From NCBI RefSeq assembly GCF_000832305.1, contig NZ_CP010536.1, positions 1,736,001-1,800,000 of the forward strand: a DNA stretch of 64,000 bases, given 5' to 3'. Below, in pieces: positions 41,586 through 48,357 of the stretch (position 1 is its first letter; every line of letters begins with the position of its first letter). The notes under the pieces were generated by a model. It was not told the DNA's origin, did no database searches, and saw only the letters and a list, made by a program, of their open reading frames with translations. Source of the stretch: Cupriavidus basilensis (GTDB taxonomy: Bacteria; Pseudomonadota; Gammaproteobacteria; Burkholderiales; Burkholderiaceae). The position numbers and the translations under genes were made by a program.

Positions 41586-41875
41586 ACATCCATCCTTGCG
41601 ACAGATGGAAAAAAGGGGTGTAGGCGGCAGGGTAGACGCCTACACCCTCGAGGTTTGGCAACGGGGGTCAATCTGTCGCCGAAATCAATTGTGGTGCGTT
41701 GCAGCAATCTTAGTACCCTTCCGAGGAAGGGATGCGTCGCGGAGCCGCGAGGGGCGGAGGATCTGGAGAACGAGGTGCGGGAGCGGCACGGGTGACGTGG
41801 CGCAGCAGCCTCCGGCGCGTCGCGTTGCCCCTGCGTGGCTTGCTGTGGCATCCTTCGGGGATAACGAGGGGTCAC
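41586..41875. other. Structured gene-free region after the lysis genes
   Basis: About 290 bases without a convincing gene. It has a nested pair of inverted repeats at 41598-41679 (listed separately), then CCCTTCC/GGAAGGG at about 41717-41733 and TCGCGG/CCGCGA at about 41738-41751. The density of hairpins is unusual for this genome. Confidence 0.6.
41598..41679 (+). ncRNA. Nested stem-loop element, possible RNA
   Basis: An outer stem GCGACAGAT (41598-41606)/ATCTGTCGC (41671-41679) encloses a perfect 10-bp hairpin GGTGTAGGCG (41617-41626)/CGCCTACACC (41637-41646). All arms are exact. The sequence supports a folded RNA or a protein-binding DNA site; no known RNA family is recognised. Confidence 0.45.
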
Positions 41876-42157
41876 ATGAACAAACTTCTATTGCTCGGCG
41901 TCGCGGCGGCTGCCGCCTGGTTCTATTTCAAGCAAGCGCCCAAGGCTGAGCAAGCTGCTCAACCTGCCGAACCCATGATTGAAGCGACGACATCTCCTGC
42001 AGCTTCGCCGGTCTTTCAGTGCCAGGGGAAGCAGCATTGCAGCCAAATGGCTTCCTGCGAGGAAGCTCGTTTTTACCTGCGCAATTGCCCAGGCGTGAAG
42101 ATTGACGGCGACCACGATGGCATCCCTTGCGAAGTGCCACCACTGCAGTGTTCGTAG
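41876..42157 (+). CDS. Membrane-anchored Excalibur-domain protein
   Basis: A 93-residue protein: an N-terminal hydrophobic segment (LLLLGVAAAAAWFYF), an Ala/Pro/Glu linker, and a C-terminal Excalibur domain with Cys pairs and the Ca-binding loop DGDHDGIPCE. Such domains are usually extracytoplasmic. GAGGGG precedes ATG 41876. Relatives occur in prophages and plasmids; the role is unknown. Confidence 0.8.
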   Translation: MNKLLLLGVAAAAAWFYFKQAPKAEQAAQPAEPMIEATTSPAASPVFQCQGKQHCSQMASCEEARFYLRNCPGVKIDGDHDGIPCEVPPLQCS

Positions 42158-42274
42158 ATGGCGCCGGGCCAGCGCGCGACGTGTGACACGTGGCTGAAGG
42201 CGGCCGTAGCTGCATGCCAGTGAGCTCGTGGATGGTCTAGGATCAAATCGTCGATGACGACATTGGAGACCATC

Positions 42275-42406
42275 ATGCGTATGTCGATGCAAATTACCGG
42301 GCGTGCCGGCCACGCGATACCTGCAAATCCCAATTGGCCGAGCAAGGTGCCTGGACACCAATCAGGCCCCGGCAGAGGCAACAACCCGCCGAGCAAGGGA
42401 AAGTAG
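42275..42406 (+). CDS. Conserved 43-residue Pro/Gly/Asn-rich phage peptide
   Basis: A small gene with GGAG 6 bases before ATG 42275. The peptide has the motif GHAIPANPNWPSKVPG followed by GPGRGNNPP and a lysine end, which matches a small family of hypothetical proteins I recall from many proteobacteria and phages. No function is known. Confidence 0.62.
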   Translation: MRMSMQITGRAGHAIPANPNWPSKVPGHQSGPGRGNNPPSKGK

Positions 42407-42584
42407 ATCGGGGCTGGGGCTAGTCGGCGACTTTCTTGGGGTGCTCGCCGACGTGCTCAGCCGGGCTGACCAGCGCGCGGGAATCCTGGCTGGGTACGCT
42501 GACGCCGCCCGCATCGCCGGGCAGGCCTGTGAGCGCGCATACGACGCCCTAAGCGAATCTGGACAAATCAAAGATCTTCAATGA
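42303..42584 (+). CDS. Possible small helical protein (uncertain)
   Basis: A frame open to 42584 with a plausible helical C-terminal part (VLADVLSRADQRAGILAGYA). Its only early start is GTG 42303, inside the 43-residue gene and without a ribosome site, and its end overlaps the convergent HEPN-like gene by 17 bases. The true start may lie around 42420. Low confidence. Confidence 0.3.
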   Translation: MPATRYLQIPIGRARCLDTNQAPAEATTRRARESRSGLGLVGDFLGVLADVLSRADQRAGILAGYADAARIAGQACERAYDALSESGQIKDLQ

Positions 42585-43242
42585 TCTCTCGCGTGCCGCG
42601 AATGAGATCGCCGACATCGCGGAGTTCGATCTTGTCCCATTGTGCATGCAGCGCTTCGTTGCGCACGGCCGCGTGGGCCTTCCAACGTTTCGCCTTCACC
42701 GGTGTGATCGTGCCCTTCTTCACGAGGGCATCGATGAGCGGATCAAGGTTTATCCCGGCCTGGGGGACGCCAGCCTTGTCGGCTGTCTTCCGGACAGCGT
42801 CCTCGAAGACAGCACTCGATAACACGGCCGATTCCGTTATTTTCCCTCGCTTGTGATAGTCCTCAGCATGATCAAGGAACTCATCAAAAGTAGATGCGGT
42901 GTAATAAAACTCCGCAGTACGAAGTAAGCCAAGATCAAGTTCTTCCGCCAAAGACCTCAACAATCCAATCGCCGCGTCCAATGCTTTCGTTGGCACTCCG
43001 GTTATGAGTGAATCGTCGCCAAGGATCTTGGCGATTTCACTTGAAAAATGCGAGTCTGAGGGTGCGGAGATTCGGATCAGATTCTGCGCAGAGGAAAGCC
43101 AAGCCCGGGAATCCTGAATTGCTGCAGTATCAGTCACCCAATATTCTCTACCGTATCTTTCGGAGCGCTTGACCGTCGCCTCGATGGCCACGCCTCGCGC
43201 GATCAATTCATTGCATCTCTGAGAAATTTCTTCCGATTTCAT
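42568..43242 (-). CDS. HEPN-like protein, candidate RNase/abortive-infection factor
   Basis: A 224-residue helical protein. The C-terminal half resembles HEPN-type families: an ESAVLSSAVFEDAVRKTADK helix, a NLDPLIDALVKKGTI segment, and the R-x4-H motif RNEALH (about residues 198-203), the signature of HEPN RNases. The N-terminal half is unassigned. ATG 43242 has AAAG just before it; the frame is open further upstream, but that part overlaps a ligase relic. HEPN proteins are common toxins in phage defence, so a defence role is inferred. Confidence 0.6.
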   Translation of the reverse strand: MKSEEISQRCNELIARGVAIEATVKRSERYGREYWVTDTAAIQDSRAWLSSAQNLIRISAPSDSHFSSEIAKILGDDSLITGVPTKALDAAIGLLRSLAEELDLGLLRTAEFYYTASTFDEFLDHAEDYHKRGKITESAVLSSAVFEDAVRKTADKAGVPQAGINLDPLIDALVKKGTITPVKAKRWKAHAAVRNEALHAQWDKIELRDVGDLIRGTREIIEDL

Positions 43243-43325
43243 ATTTCTTTCGTCTCGGGCAGTCAGTGCTGGGTGCAAGTCTACCGCGAATGTCTCCTGC
43301 CAGTTGAACCGCTCCGGAGGCACCG

Positions 43326-43630
43326 GCCGGCGCATTTGATTTTCACCCAGTCGCGCGGGAGCAGACGCCGGCCCGATAGGTACCACCGGCGCGCTTGCCG
43401 ACGATCCCCTCCAGATTCAGCGCCAGCGCATTGGCGTAGAGCCATTTCCCATCGTCGACGTCCTGGGCATACAGCAGGCCGGCCGGCGGATCGGCCAGCA
43501 CCGGTACCCGTAGTACTTTTATGCGCGCCGATTGGACTTGCAATTGACCGAGGGCGCGCGTGTTTAGCGAGCGTTGGGGCCGAGTCTGCTCTTGTGGGGC
43601 CGGGCTAAATGAGCCGGTGCCATTCGGCAC
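43326..43630 (-). pseudogene. Fragment of LigD-type ATP-dependent DNA ligase
   Basis: The minus-strand frame 43630-43343 reads ALNLEGIVGKR and GGTYRAGVCSR, matching ligase motif IV (EGIVxKR) and the following PYRPGRSRDW region. The motif V continuation DWVKIKC is present in the next frame just after, so one frameshift near 43345 separates them. The start of the adenylation domain and the C-terminal OB fold are missing. This is a decayed remnant beside the SRAP operon. Confidence 0.6.
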
Positions 43631-43633
43631 TGA

Positions 43634-44215
43634 TTAGCGGTCCTTTGCTTCCAGTCCCATGGCTCGTGCAACGGAGGCTATAAGTTCGCGCCCCACGGCG
43701 CTAAGCGGTTGCGTGTTGTCCCTATGCATTTGTTCGCGGGCGTTCTCTAGCTCCGAGCATTCCCGTTCCCATCCCGCTAAGGTCTCCTGCCATTCCTTGA
43801 CTTCTTTGTCGTGTTCCTCTGCATTGCGAACCGCGACCTCATGCCTGCTCACAGCATCCCTTTCCGCAAGCCAATAGCAAGCAGCGGCAGCCAATAGGGC
43901 CACGACCGGCCCGAACATTTGCAGGGCAATAGCAGCCACAATCAGGGTCGGAACGATAAGCGCAGCGCTGCTCCTCTTCGGCTCCGGCAAGGGCGTCGCA
44001 TCCGGCCGATAATAGGCAGTGTTCGCCTTGAGCATCACTATTGCGAGATCGCAGTACTGTCGACGTAGATTGGCGTCGGTGATAAGTCGTGCCCGCTCTG
44101 ACAATCCCATGTTTGGATTCGCGCCGTCCAGGCCCGCCGTCGCCACAAACTCCTTGAAGGCCTTTCTAGCAGCTTGCAAATTCTCATACAAGGAATCCCG
44201 GCTCAGTTGTTTCAT
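43634..44215 (-). CDS. Membrane protein with coiled coil, unknown
   Basis: A 193-residue protein. Residues 1-80 are helical and soluble; two adjacent hydrophobic segments (SSAALIVPTLIVAAIALQMF and GPVVALLAAAACYWLA, about residues 82-118) are followed by a charged coiled coil (EVKEWQETLAGWERECSELE). No family is recognised. It follows the other membrane protein by 48 bases and is probably the last intact gene of the SOS-linked operon. Confidence 0.68.
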   Translation of the reverse strand: MKQLSRDSLYENLQAARKAFKEFVATAGLDGANPNMGLSERARLITDANLRRQYCDLAIVMLKANTAYYRPDATPLPEPKRSSAALIVPTLIVAAIALQMFGPVVALLAAAACYWLAERDAVSRHEVAVRNAEEHDKEVKEWQETLAGWERECSELENAREQMHRDNTQPLSAVGRELIASVARAMGLEAKDR

Positions 44216-44263
44216 GGCGTACCCCCATGCAACTAGTTTAGCCCGTTCCAGTGGACCCGGGGC

Positions 44264-44749
44264 CTAACGACTCACAAGGCTGATGCCGACCGCAACGGTG
44301 CTGGCTGCCGCTAAGGTCGCCGACATCCATCCACAAAATTGACCAACTATATTAAGAACTCTACCGGCCTTTGGGCGATCGAAAATCCCAGCCATACTTT
44401 CCGACAGTTGCCCTGTAAGCGAGATCCTGTCTTTGACTTCACTGGCCATCCGCTCAAAACTCTTTCCGCCCAAATGCATATTGAGCACGGCCAGCAGCAC
44501 TGCGAAGCCGTATCCGAGCAGAGTGGCTGGCCCAATGCATTGCGGGGTGAGCTTGTTGCTAGCCAGAAGCGTCGATACACCAGCGAATCCGGCGGCGTTG
44601 AGAATCACTAAGTGTTTTACAGTTTCCAAGTCCCATATGGACGACATTTTGGCTAACCTCGCCCACCATTCTCCAAGCGAGTCGCGGATACGTTGACGGC
44701 GAGCAAGCTCCAACGCACACTCGTCCTGTTTCGGGTCTTGCGTGGTCAT
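44264..44749 (-). CDS. Small multi-pass membrane protein, unknown
   Basis: A 161-residue protein. A charged N-terminus is followed by three hydrophobic segments (about residues 46-66, 74-92 and 130-158) separated by a soluble loop (KSFERMASEVKDRISLTGQ). ATG 44749 has GGAG 6 bases upstream and overlaps the SRAP stop (ATGA), so it is translated with SRAP. The topology resembles small membrane effectors of defence systems such as SLATT-type proteins, but I cannot claim homology. Confidence 0.7.
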   Translation of the reverse strand: MTTQDPKQDECALELARRQRIRDSLGEWWARLAKMSSIWDLETVKHLVILNAAGFAGVSTLLASNKLTPQCIGPATLLGYGFAVLLAVLNMHLGGKSFERMASEVKDRISLTGQLSESMAGIFDRPKAGRVLNIVGQFCGWMSATLAAASTVAVGISLVSR

Positions 44750-45387
44750 TGGATTCTCCAAGGTCGCGGCGCCGGCTCGGCCGCCATGAGTTCGGATGGA
44801 TAGGGCCGCATGAAGCTCCTCGCCCGCTCCGGATCCCGGCAGGTCAGCCAGTCATCCCACTCCGCCCGCGGCAGGATGACGATCATTCGTTTTTCCTTGC
44901 CCGGGGCGTGGAAGCGATTCATCAGCGGGTGTTTGTCTGAGTTGATGGTCAGCATGGTGAATGAGTAGGCGCCATCCGGCCAATCCCGCCACAGGCCCGC
45001 GATGGCGAACTCGGGCTCGTCCTTCAGCCAGATCCGCCAGCGCACCGACTTTGCTTGCCCTTCTGCATAGAACGGTTCGTAGAAACTCGACGCCGGCACC
45101 AGGCAGAGTTGCCCCTTCTTCCACGGCCCCGAGAACGACCGCTTTTCGCCGACCGTCTCCGATCTGGCGTTCGTGGTATCGAACTTGGCCACGCCCGGCG
45201 GGATGCGGGTCTTCGGCACCATGCCAAACGTGCCCACAAGCGCCTGGCGCGCGCCGTCGCCGTTGCCCACGATGATCGGTGCGGCATAGTCCGGCCAGGT
45301 CTCCGGCGGATAGTCCAGAGGTGGCGGCTCGACGCCGAAGACGTCGCGCAGCAGCTGGCGCTGCACGGGGGCGTAATTAGTGCACAT
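44746..45387 (-). CDS. SRAP-domain protein (YedK/HMCES-like)
   Basis: A 213-residue SOS-response-associated peptidase that shields abasic sites in ssDNA through a DNA-protein crosslink. Start 45387 is fixed by the chemistry: Met is followed directly by the catalytic Cys2 (MCTNYAPV). The other active-site parts are visible: TTNARSE (Asn), SSFYEP (Glu) and the later NRFHAPGKEKRM (His). AGGAG lies before the start. It overlaps the upstream gene by 11 bases and the downstream gene by 4. Two LexA-type boxes stand before the operon. Confidence 0.93.
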   Translation of the reverse strand: MCTNYAPVQRQLLRDVFGVEPPPLDYPPETWPDYAAPIIVGNGDGARQALVGTFGMVPKTRIPPGVAKFDTTNARSETVGEKRSFSGPWKKGQLCLVPASSFYEPFYAEGQAKSVRWRIWLKDEPEFAIAGLWRDWPDGAYSFTMLTINSDKHPLMNRFHAPGKEKRMIVILPRAEWDDWLTCRDPERARSFMRPYPSELMAAEPAPRPWRIQ

Positions 45388-45799
45388 CCTCATCTCCTGG
45401 CAGGGGCGTGAGCGGCAACACCCGCCGCGCCTTCTCCGAGACGCGCCGGTGCTTATCCTGCGCATCTTGCCACGTTGGCGAGGTGAAGATCTTGTCGATG
45501 CCGCCGCCAATCAGGTGGGTAAGGAAAACCGGTTTGTCGCTCATCTTGTCCGACCATGGGCAGAAGCATGTCCAGACGCGGGCATCCTGCTCGGGAAGGT
45601 CGGTGCGCAGCACGAAGCGTTTGAACCAGCCCCTCAGAAATTCACGATGGGCGTTCCCGTCGAGCGTGTGGACTGGCTGGCCGTGAGGGTCCAGGAGGTA
45701 CAGCTGCATGCTGAACGGATTGCCATAGGCATCTGGCGTGCCGCCGCGCACGGCTTGGCGCAGCGCGCGTACCCAATTCTCTGGGGTGTTGGGGGGCAT
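45377..45799 (-). CDS. Hypothetical protein in SOS-linked operon
   Basis: A 140-residue protein overlapping the SRAP start by 11 bases. It begins MPPNTPENWVRALRQAVRGG; the middle contains NAHREFLRGWFKRFVLRTD and a FCPWSDK motif with Trp and Cys. The C-terminus is acidic/basic mixed and contains FTSPTWQDAQDKHRR. No family is recognised. Tight coupling to SRAP suggests a shared task in DNA damage or phage replication. Confidence 0.7.
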   Translation of the reverse strand: MPPNTPENWVRALRQAVRGGTPDAYGNPFSMQLYLLDPHGQPVHTLDGNAHREFLRGWFKRFVLRTDLPEQDARVWTCFCPWSDKMSDKPVFLTHLIGGGIDKIFTSPTWQDAQDKHRRVSEKARRVLPLTPLPGDEDVH

Positions 45800-45819
45800 G
45801 GTGGGGCGGGTGCAGCTAG

Positions 45820-46086
45820 TCAGCGGCGCGGGAACCGAGCGCGCAGCGGCGTCGTCACCGCCGGCCGGGCCACCTTGATCCGGTGGTGCTGGCCGTCCTG
45901 CTCGAACGACAGGTAATCGGCCGTCCACGCCATCTTCTCGATATGACGCGTCTCGATGCCGTGCACGGTGACGGCGTTGGCCGACACCGTGACGCCTTCG
46001 CAGTCCAGGCGCAACTCGGCCGTGTCGCCGGGCAGGAACTGGGTTTCCAAGAAGATCGATGCCGCCTGGTAGGTCACAGGGAACAT
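45820..46086 (-). CDS. Small protein, paralogue of the upstream gene
   Basis: An 88-residue beta-rich protein. Its residues about 35-70 (VTVHGIETRHIEKMAWTADY, then LSFEQDG) align with the C-terminal part of the gene at 46074-46436 (ITLTGVDTAAIMALPWTIDR, then LAFDYQG), so the two are tandem paralogues. It overlaps the upstream gene by 13 bases. The function is unknown. Confidence 0.7.
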   Translation of the reverse strand: MFPVTYQAASIFLETQFLPGDTAELRLDCEGVTVSANAVTVHGIETRHIEKMAWTADYLSFEQDGQHHRIKVARPAVTTPLRARFPRR

Positions 46087-46436
46087 GCCATCTCCCGCTG
46101 GGTGGCATAGTGGCGCTCGCCGCGGGTGCGCAGGCGGATGGCGCGCGGGCCGGCAAACTCAATGCTGTGGGCGAGCTGGAAGCTCAGCGAGGCGCCCTGG
46201 TAGTCGAACGCCAGGCGGTCGATGGTCCACGGTAGCGCCATGATCGCGGCGGTATCGACCCCCGTCAGGGTGATCGTCGCGCTGGCGGCCTGCGCGGCGG
46301 CCTCGACCTCGGGATTCCAGGTGTCGGCGGTGAGCAGCGGGTCCTCGATTGTCAGGCGAGGGCAGCGGATGGCCAAACGGGCCGCTCCGTGGGACTGGCT
46401 ATATAGATAGGCCGCTTCAGGGGCGCAGGCGAACAT
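46074..46436 (-). CDS. First gene of SOS-linked operon, hypothetical
   Basis: A 120-residue protein starting at ATG 46436 with GAGAG upstream. The C-terminal half has the shared beta-rich module (WTIDRLAFDYQGASLSFQLA) also found in the next gene. It is the promoter-proximal gene: LexA-like boxes lie 18 to 90 bases upstream. The longer open frame to 46661 would run across these boxes and is rejected. Confidence 0.68.
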   Translation of the reverse strand: MFACAPEAAYLYSQSHGAARLAIRCPRLTIEDPLLTADTWNPEVEAAAQAASATITLTGVDTAAIMALPWTIDRLAFDYQGASLSFQLAHSIEFAGPRAIRLRTRGERHYATQREMACSL

Positions 46437-46453
46437 GTCTCTCTCACTGGATA

Positions 46454-46526
46454 CTGTATGGATGTCCAGTATAGGAGTCGTCCTAATGCGGGTGCTGATA
46501 GTTGAGTTAACTGTATGGATATACAG
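46454..46526 (-). promoter_or_regulatory. Two LexA (SOS) boxes before the SRAP operon
   Basis: CTGTATGGATATACAG at 46511-46526 is a perfect CTGT-N8-ACAG box. CTGTATGGATGTCCAG at 46454-46469 matches except for one base of the right half. Both share the core TATGGAT. They lie immediately before the leftward operon, so damage-induced expression is predicted; it could also be phage-repressor control. Confidence 0.75.
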
Positions 46527-46706
46527 TGTCGATGATCGCGGAGACCATGCGGCGCATGGGGCGCGGCGGCAACCGCGCGCTATACTGGCTCCCACCGCGG
46601 GTTCGGGATGCGATTCGGGTGCCAGTTCGATTCGGGGCGCTAACGGCGACTTTGGCCCCAAACCGGCCCCATAAGTGCACTAAGTGATTGATTTCAAAGT
46701 GGGAGG

Positions 46707-46725
46707 GAGTCCCCTCCCTCGCACC
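46707..46725 (+). other. tRNA-Leu 3' end, candidate attachment core
   Basis: GAGTCCCCTCCCTCGCACCA (46706/46707-46725) reads as the 3' T-loop/T-stem half, acceptor strand, discriminator A and CCA of a tRNA-Leu (acceptor partner GCGAGGG, as in tRNA-Leu genes). The 5' part of a tRNA is absent: bases before 46706 do not match. This is what an att site in the 3' end of a tRNA gene looks like. It lies 265 bases before the integrase gene. Confidence 0.6.
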
Positions 46726-46812
46726 AAAGTCCTCTTTCCGCACTACCCAAATCCACACCAAATCATGCCGCAAACCTAAGCCCCACAAGGGTTTCTAGGC
46801 GTTTGCGCGTCT

Positions 46813-46892
46813 CGGCATTCGTGTCGGGAATGCCGCACAAAAACCCACGAAACTACGCCTCATTACGCCTAAATTACGCCCGCACTACGTCA
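46813..46892. promoter_or_regulatory. Candidate integrase arm-type repeats and inverted repeat
   Basis: Four direct copies of the form (C/T)TACGCC or close variants start at about 46853, 46863, 46874 and 46885, that is, 10-11 bases apart on one face of the helix. Before them lies the inverted repeat CGGCATTC (46813-46820)/GAATGCCG (46828-46835). Together, just ahead of the integrase gene, they resemble attP arm sites. Confidence 0.5.
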
Positions 46893-46991
46893 GGCGCAGC
46901 CTGCTCGGTACAATGCCATGTGATAAGCACACCACAATATCGGGATGAGCGCGTTTGCTCTGGCTCCGGGGGCCCCTGAGGAATTTGGGCA

Positions 46992-47996
46992 ATGGCAAGT
47001 CTGAGGAAAAAGGCAGCAGGATGGCAGGCGTCGGTATTCGTCCACGGTCAGCGCGAAAGCCGGTCTTTCGATACCAAGGCAGCGGCCCAGGCCTGGGCCG
47101 TACAGCGGGAAGCAGAGTTGCGCTCCCTGGCCGATGGTCAAGGCAGCAAGACGCATACGGTCGGCGACGTGCTCGACCGCTACCAGCGAGAAGTCAGCCC
47201 TCAGAAGCGAGGCAAACGTTGGGAGATCTACCGGCTTGAGCTCATCGGCAACAAGGAGATCGACGGCAAGCCGTTCCGCGCGATCCGGCTCGCCGACCTG
47301 AAAGTCCAACACATCACCGCCTGGCGCGATGCCCGCTTACGCGAGGTGTCAGGGGCATCCGTGTCCCGCGAGATGTGCCTGCTGTCTCATGCGCTCAAGG
47401 TGGCCCGGGACGAGTGGGGCTGGCTGATCACCGACCCCATGAAGCCGGTCCGCCGGCCACCAGACAGCCGGCCCAGGGCGCGGCGCATCTCCGAGGCTGA
47501 GGTTGCCGCGATCACGGCGGCCCTGGGCTATCAGGAGGGGCTCCCCGTCGCTCTACCTAAGCAACGCGTTGCCGTTGCCTTCCTGTTCGCCATCGAGACG
47601 GCTATGCGCTCCGGCGAGATCCTGGGGCTGACAAGCCAGGCAGTCGACCTGACTGCCCGGGTTGCCCATCTTCCCCTAACCAAGAACGGCGGTGCGCGCG
47701 ACGTGCCGCTATCGAGCCGTGCGGTCGAGTTGCTGCAGCTGTTGCCGGCAGTCGAGGAGGGCGAACCGCTCTTCAACCTGACGAACAGCAGTCGAGACGC
47801 GCTTTATCGCGTGGGGCGGGATAGGGCGGCGGTGGGGGATGTGACTTTCCACGATACGCGGCATGAGGCGATCACCAGGCTGGCGAAGAAGATCCCGGTG
47901 CTCGACCTGGCGCGGATGACTGGGCATACCAATCTGAATGAGTTGATGACCTACTACAACGCTAGTGCGGCGGAGATTGCGCGGCTGTTGGTGTAG
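46992..47996 (+). CDS. int: Tyrosine recombinase (prophage B integrase)
   Basis: A 334-residue integrase. An AP2-like/arm-binding N-terminus (about 1-60; GWQASVFVHGQRESRSFDTK) and a core-binding domain (about 60-160) precede the catalytic domain. The catalytic set is complete: Arg206 in AMRSGE, Lys in LTKNGGARDV, His287-x2-Arg290 in HDTRHE, His312 in GHTN, and Tyr321 in TYYNAS. It converges with an AlpA-like gene. GAGG lies upstream of ATG 46992. Confidence 0.93.
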   Translation: MASLRKKAAGWQASVFVHGQRESRSFDTKAAAQAWAVQREAELRSLADGQGSKTHTVGDVLDRYQREVSPQKRGKRWEIYRLELIGNKEIDGKPFRAIRLADLKVQHITAWRDARLREVSGASVSREMCLLSHALKVARDEWGWLITDPMKPVRRPPDSRPRARRISEAEVAAITAALGYQEGLPVALPKQRVAVAFLFAIETAMRSGEILGLTSQAVDLTARVAHLPLTKNGGARDVPLSSRAVELLQLLPAVEEGEPLFNLTNSSRDALYRVGRDRAAVGDVTFHDTRHEAITRLAKKIPVLDLARMTGHTNLNELMTYYNASAAEIARLLV

Positions 47997-48009
47997 CGGT
48001 AGCGAGCAA

Positions 48010-48037
48010 TAGCGCCGATCTTCCCAGATCAGCGCTA
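48010..48037. terminator. Bidirectional hairpin between integrase and AlpA-like gene
   Basis: TAGCGC-c-GATCT-TCCC-AGATC-a-GCGCTA, an 11-bp stem with one mismatch, between two convergent stops. It has no T-run. Confidence 0.55.
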
Positions 48038-48057
48038 CTGCAACGAGCACATCGGTT

Positions 48058-48357
48058 CTAGCCTGTCCGGCGCTGCCCTCGGGGCAATTTCTCTCGATGT
48101 GACTCTGTCCAGGCGATCACTTCGGCCGCCTTCCAGCGGGGATGGGCAGTGGCCTTGCTTCCCGCAGCCGCGGGGAGGCGAATGGGCCGGGGGAAGCCGG
48201 GTAAGCAAACGACTCGCTCGCGCACCACCTGCGCGGGCCGCTGCAGGTAGGTGGCAATCGCCTCCGTGCTCCACAACTGCACGTTAAACGGAACCGCCGG
48301 CAAGACGCGCTCGGCGACGGCGGCAGCGAGGCGATCAATCAGCTCCGCGTCGCTCAT
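48058..48357 (-). CDS. AlpA/excisionase-like HTH protein
   Basis: A 99-residue protein next to the integrase. It has the MerR/AlpA-type winged-helix pattern: LWSTEAIATYLQRPAQVVRE, the FPRPIRLP turn, and PRWKAAEVIAWTES near the end. Proteins of this kind act as excisionases or as activators of integrase genes. The start overlaps the preceding stop (ATGA). Confidence 0.78.
   Translation of the reverse strand: MSDAELIDRLAAAVAERVLPAVPFNVQLWSTEAIATYLQRPAQVVRERVVCLPGFPRPIRLPAAAGSKATAHPRWKAAEVIAWTESHREKLPRGQRRTG

Larger units (their letters stand above)
1..46725. mobile_element. Prophage A: temperate contractile-tailed phage, left end outside the window
   Basis: A continuous phage genome in lambdoid order: immunity, replication, late regulator, packaging, head, contractile tail, lysis and accessory genes. 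No integrase for it is visible, which fits a leftward int operon lying before base 1. The right limit is placed at the tRNA-Leu 3'-end sequence near 46.71 kb; this is an inference, since no second att copy can be seen inside the window. The head genes are of P22/DUF4055 type while the tail is myoviral, so the phage is a mosaic. Confidence 0.85.

Noticed and set aside
43243..43386. N-terminal extension of the HEPN-like protein
   Set aside because: The upstream part overlaps the decayed ligase region and lacks a ribosome site; ATG 43242 is better.
46701..46725. Complete tRNA gene at the prophage junction
   Set aside because: Only the 3' T-arm/acceptor half is present; no anticodon arm or 5' acceptor strand is found upstream.
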